From Dehalococcoidia bacterium (GTDB lineage Bacteria > Chloroflexota > Dehalococcoidia > UBA3495), in NCBI GenBank assembly GCA_002730485.1, contig PCAH01000071.1, positions 1 to 7,326 on the forward strand: DNA of 7,326 bases, in the 5' to 3' direction. Under the pieces are notes generated by a model that saw only the letters and a list, made by a program, of their open reading frames with translations, searched no databases and was not told the DNA's origin. This document shows positions 6,162 to 7,326 of the stretch, one piece after another. The stretch's first letter is position 1. The number at the start of each line of letters is the position of its first letter. The translations under genes were made by a program, and so were the position numbers.

Positions 6162-6215
6162 GAAAACAAAAAATGCCCCGTCACTTAGATTCGTGACGGG
6201 GCATTTTTTGTTTTC
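6162..6215. terminator. Strong bidirectional intrinsic terminator
   Basis: A perfect 23-bp inverted repeat (6162-6184 with 6193-6215) around an eight-base loop TTAGATTC. The GC-rich core ATGCCCCGTCAC is flanked by six A and six T, so both strands give a stem followed by a U-tract. It lies 15 bases after the rpmB stop and 16 bases beyond the rpe stop, serving both convergent genes. Confidence 0.94.
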
Positions 6216-6231
6216 AGAAAGCTGTCAGCTA

Positions 6232-6909
6232 CTAACCCAGGAAACAGCCTCGCATCCCTTTCATGGCGTCGAGGATACTTTCGTTGTCATTGAATATGGC
6301 TGATCCGGCCACCAGGATGGTCGCGCCAGCCTTTACCGAGTCCTGGGCGGTCCAGTCGGCCTTGATGCCGCCGTCCACCTCGATCTGCGCGTCGTGGTTC
6401 CCTTGGTCGATCATGTTCTTGAGGCGTCGGATCTTGTCCAGGCTCTGGGGGATGAACGATTGGCCGGAAGCACCCGGGTTCACCGACATGATCATGACCA
6501 TGTCCAATAGGGGGAGGACATCTTCCACTGCACTTAGTGCCGTGCCTGGGTTGATGGCCACGCCAACTTGGTTCCCCTTGTCTTTGATGCGGGAAACGGT
6601 CCGGTGCAGGTGACCACAGGCCTCCGCGTGGACCAGTATCTGGTCGGACTCCACCTTGGCAAAGGTGGACATCAGGTTTTCGGGTTCTTGGATCATCAGG
6701 TGGATGTTCAAAGGAACGTCGGTGTTGGCCCTGATGGCGTCAACCACGACCTCGCCAAAGGAGATGGCGGGCACGAATACACCGTCCATGACGTCCACGT
6801 GGATCAAGTCAGCCCCGGCGTCGGTCACCGCACGGACCTGGCGGCCCAGGTCGGCAAAGTCTGCTGAGAGCACTGATGGGGCGATGAGAATCCTGGCCTC
6901 AGAAACCAT
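6232..6909 (-). CDS. rpe: Ribulose-phosphate 3-epimerase, with altered signature loops
   Basis: Rpe interconverts D-ribulose 5-phosphate and D-xylulose 5-phosphate in the pentose phosphate (or Calvin) pathway. The 225-residue TIM barrel matches the family length. Present are IAPSVLSADF (9-18), metal ligands H37 and D39 in HVDVMDG, H70 in NIHLMI, and D179 in VDGGI; D39 and D179 are the expected acid-base pair. Two signatures differ from the common form: FVPAISFG (45-52) has Ala for the usual Asn, and NPGASGQ (144-150) replaces the common NPGFGGQ in the phosphate-side loop. The catalytic and metal residues are intact, so epimerase activity is likely, but the exact substrate is less sure. ATG 6909 has GGAG (6923-6920) ten bases upstream, inside argH; a longer in-frame reading upstream overlaps argH and is not family sequence. 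The start overlaps the argH end by 11 bases. Confidence 0.92.
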   Translation of the reverse strand: MVSEARILIAPSVLSADFADLGRQVRAVTDAGADLIHVDVMDGVFVPAISFGEVVVDAIRANTDVPLNIHLMIQEPENLMSTFAKVESDQILVHAEACGHLHRTVSRIKDKGNQVGVAINPGTALSAVEDVLPLLDMVMIMSVNPGASGQSFIPQSLDKIRRLKNMIDQGNHDAQIEVDGGIKADWTAQDSVKAGATILVAGSAIFNDNESILDAMKGMRGCFLG

Positions 6910-7326
6910 TGTTGGCAGTCTCCAATATCTTTTTTGCTTCTTCCAATGCGGCGGCCACCCTGACCGGCGCAGTACCTCCGGGGTTGTCGCGAGCGGCGGC
7001 AGATGATTCTGCGGTGATGTCATAGACGTCTTCCGTAAACAAGTCAGACATCTTCTTGTACTCGGCCATCGGCAAGTCCTGGAGGCTGACATTGTTGTCG
7101 TCACAGTATCTCGAGAGTTGGCGCATGATGCCGTGGGCTTCACGGAATGGCATGCGCTTGCCCACCAGGTAGTCTGCCAGGTCGGTGGCCAGCATCTGGC
7201 TCTCGCCGGCCAGACTTGAGACCCGTTCTTCGTTCAAGTGCATACCAGGCAGCATGGCCTCGAATACGTCCAGGGTCGTGGTGAGGGTGTCGGCGGCGTC
7301 GAAGAAGCCCTCCTTGTCCTCCTGCA
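6899..7326 (-). CDS. argH: Argininosuccinate lyase, C-terminal part (runs off the right edge)
   Basis: ArgH cleaves argininosuccinate to arginine and fumarate, the last step of arginine synthesis, as a cytoplasmic homotetramer. The visible 141 residues are about the last third of a protein usually near 460. They begin QEDKEGFFDAADTL, matching the conserved segment after the family signature GSSxMPxKxNP, which would lie just beyond the window edge. Next come AMLPGMHLNEERV, then ATDLADYLVGKRMPFREAHGIM, all highly typical, and near the end AARDNPGGTAPVRV, the ArgH C-terminal hallmark. The catalytic Ser and His are outside the window. The TGA stop at 6901-6899 lies within the first codons of rpe, so the two are co-transcribed and probably translationally coupled. 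Confidence 0.95.
   Translation of the reverse strand, partial: QEDKEGFFDAADTLTTTLDVFEAMLPGMHLNEERVSSLAGESQMLATDLADYLVGKRMPFREAHGIMRQLSRYCDDNNVSLQDLPMAEYKKMSDLFTEDVYDITAESSAAARDNPGGTAPVRVAAALEEAKKILETANNGF

Noticed and set aside
6910..7143. Longer N-terminus for rpe reaching back to 7143
   Set aside because: This stretch is the antisense-free, other-frame reading of argH; the added residues are Thr/Ser/Arg-rich and the Rpe family begins near MVSEARILIAPSVLS.

Overview
This 7.3 kb window is ordinary, densely packed bacterial chromosome at roughly 55-57% GC by eye. It holds nine protein genes, two of them cut by the window ends. I see no mobile element, CRISPR array, rRNA or tRNA. The gene set (FmdB-type zinc ribbon, PolA, a CitE-like CoA lyase, FolB, a COG3576-like flavin protein, zinc-type L28, Rpe, ArgH) and the flavour of the proteins suggest a free-living, possibly marine, Chloroflexota bacterium of the Dehalococcoidia/SAR202 type. 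That placement is an impression from protein style and has not been checked by a search.

Layout. Positions 1-184 hold the start of a minus-strand zinc-ribbon regulator gene, back to back with a plus-strand run of four genes: polA (456-3290), a HpcH/HpaI-CitE family lyase (3357-4247), folB (4265-4651) and a PPOX-fold flavin-binding protein (4669-5232). No terminator is visible inside the run, and the last three genes are 17 bases apart, so it reads as one transcription unit. It ends at a perfect stem-loop (5261-5293) shared with a convergent minus-strand cupin gene (5314-5673). The 266-base gap 5674-5939 is a divergent promoter region between the cupin and rpmB (5940-6146). A second, 23-bp perfect stem-loop (6162-6215) separates rpmB from a minus-strand argH-rpe pair (6232-7326), in which the two genes overlap by 11 bases.

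How the genes work together. This is mostly housekeeping: DNA repair and Okazaki fragment processing (PolA), folate synthesis (FolB), translation (L28), the pentose phosphate pathway (Rpe) and arginine synthesis (ArgH). The CoA lyase, the flavin protein and the cupin have clear folds but uncertain substrates. No obvious undescribed system is present. The points that most deserve a second look are the two altered signature loops of Rpe, the N-terminal tail of PolA with a clamp-motif-like peptide, possible RNA structures in the polA, lyase and rpmB leaders, and the 3-His/1-Gln cupin.
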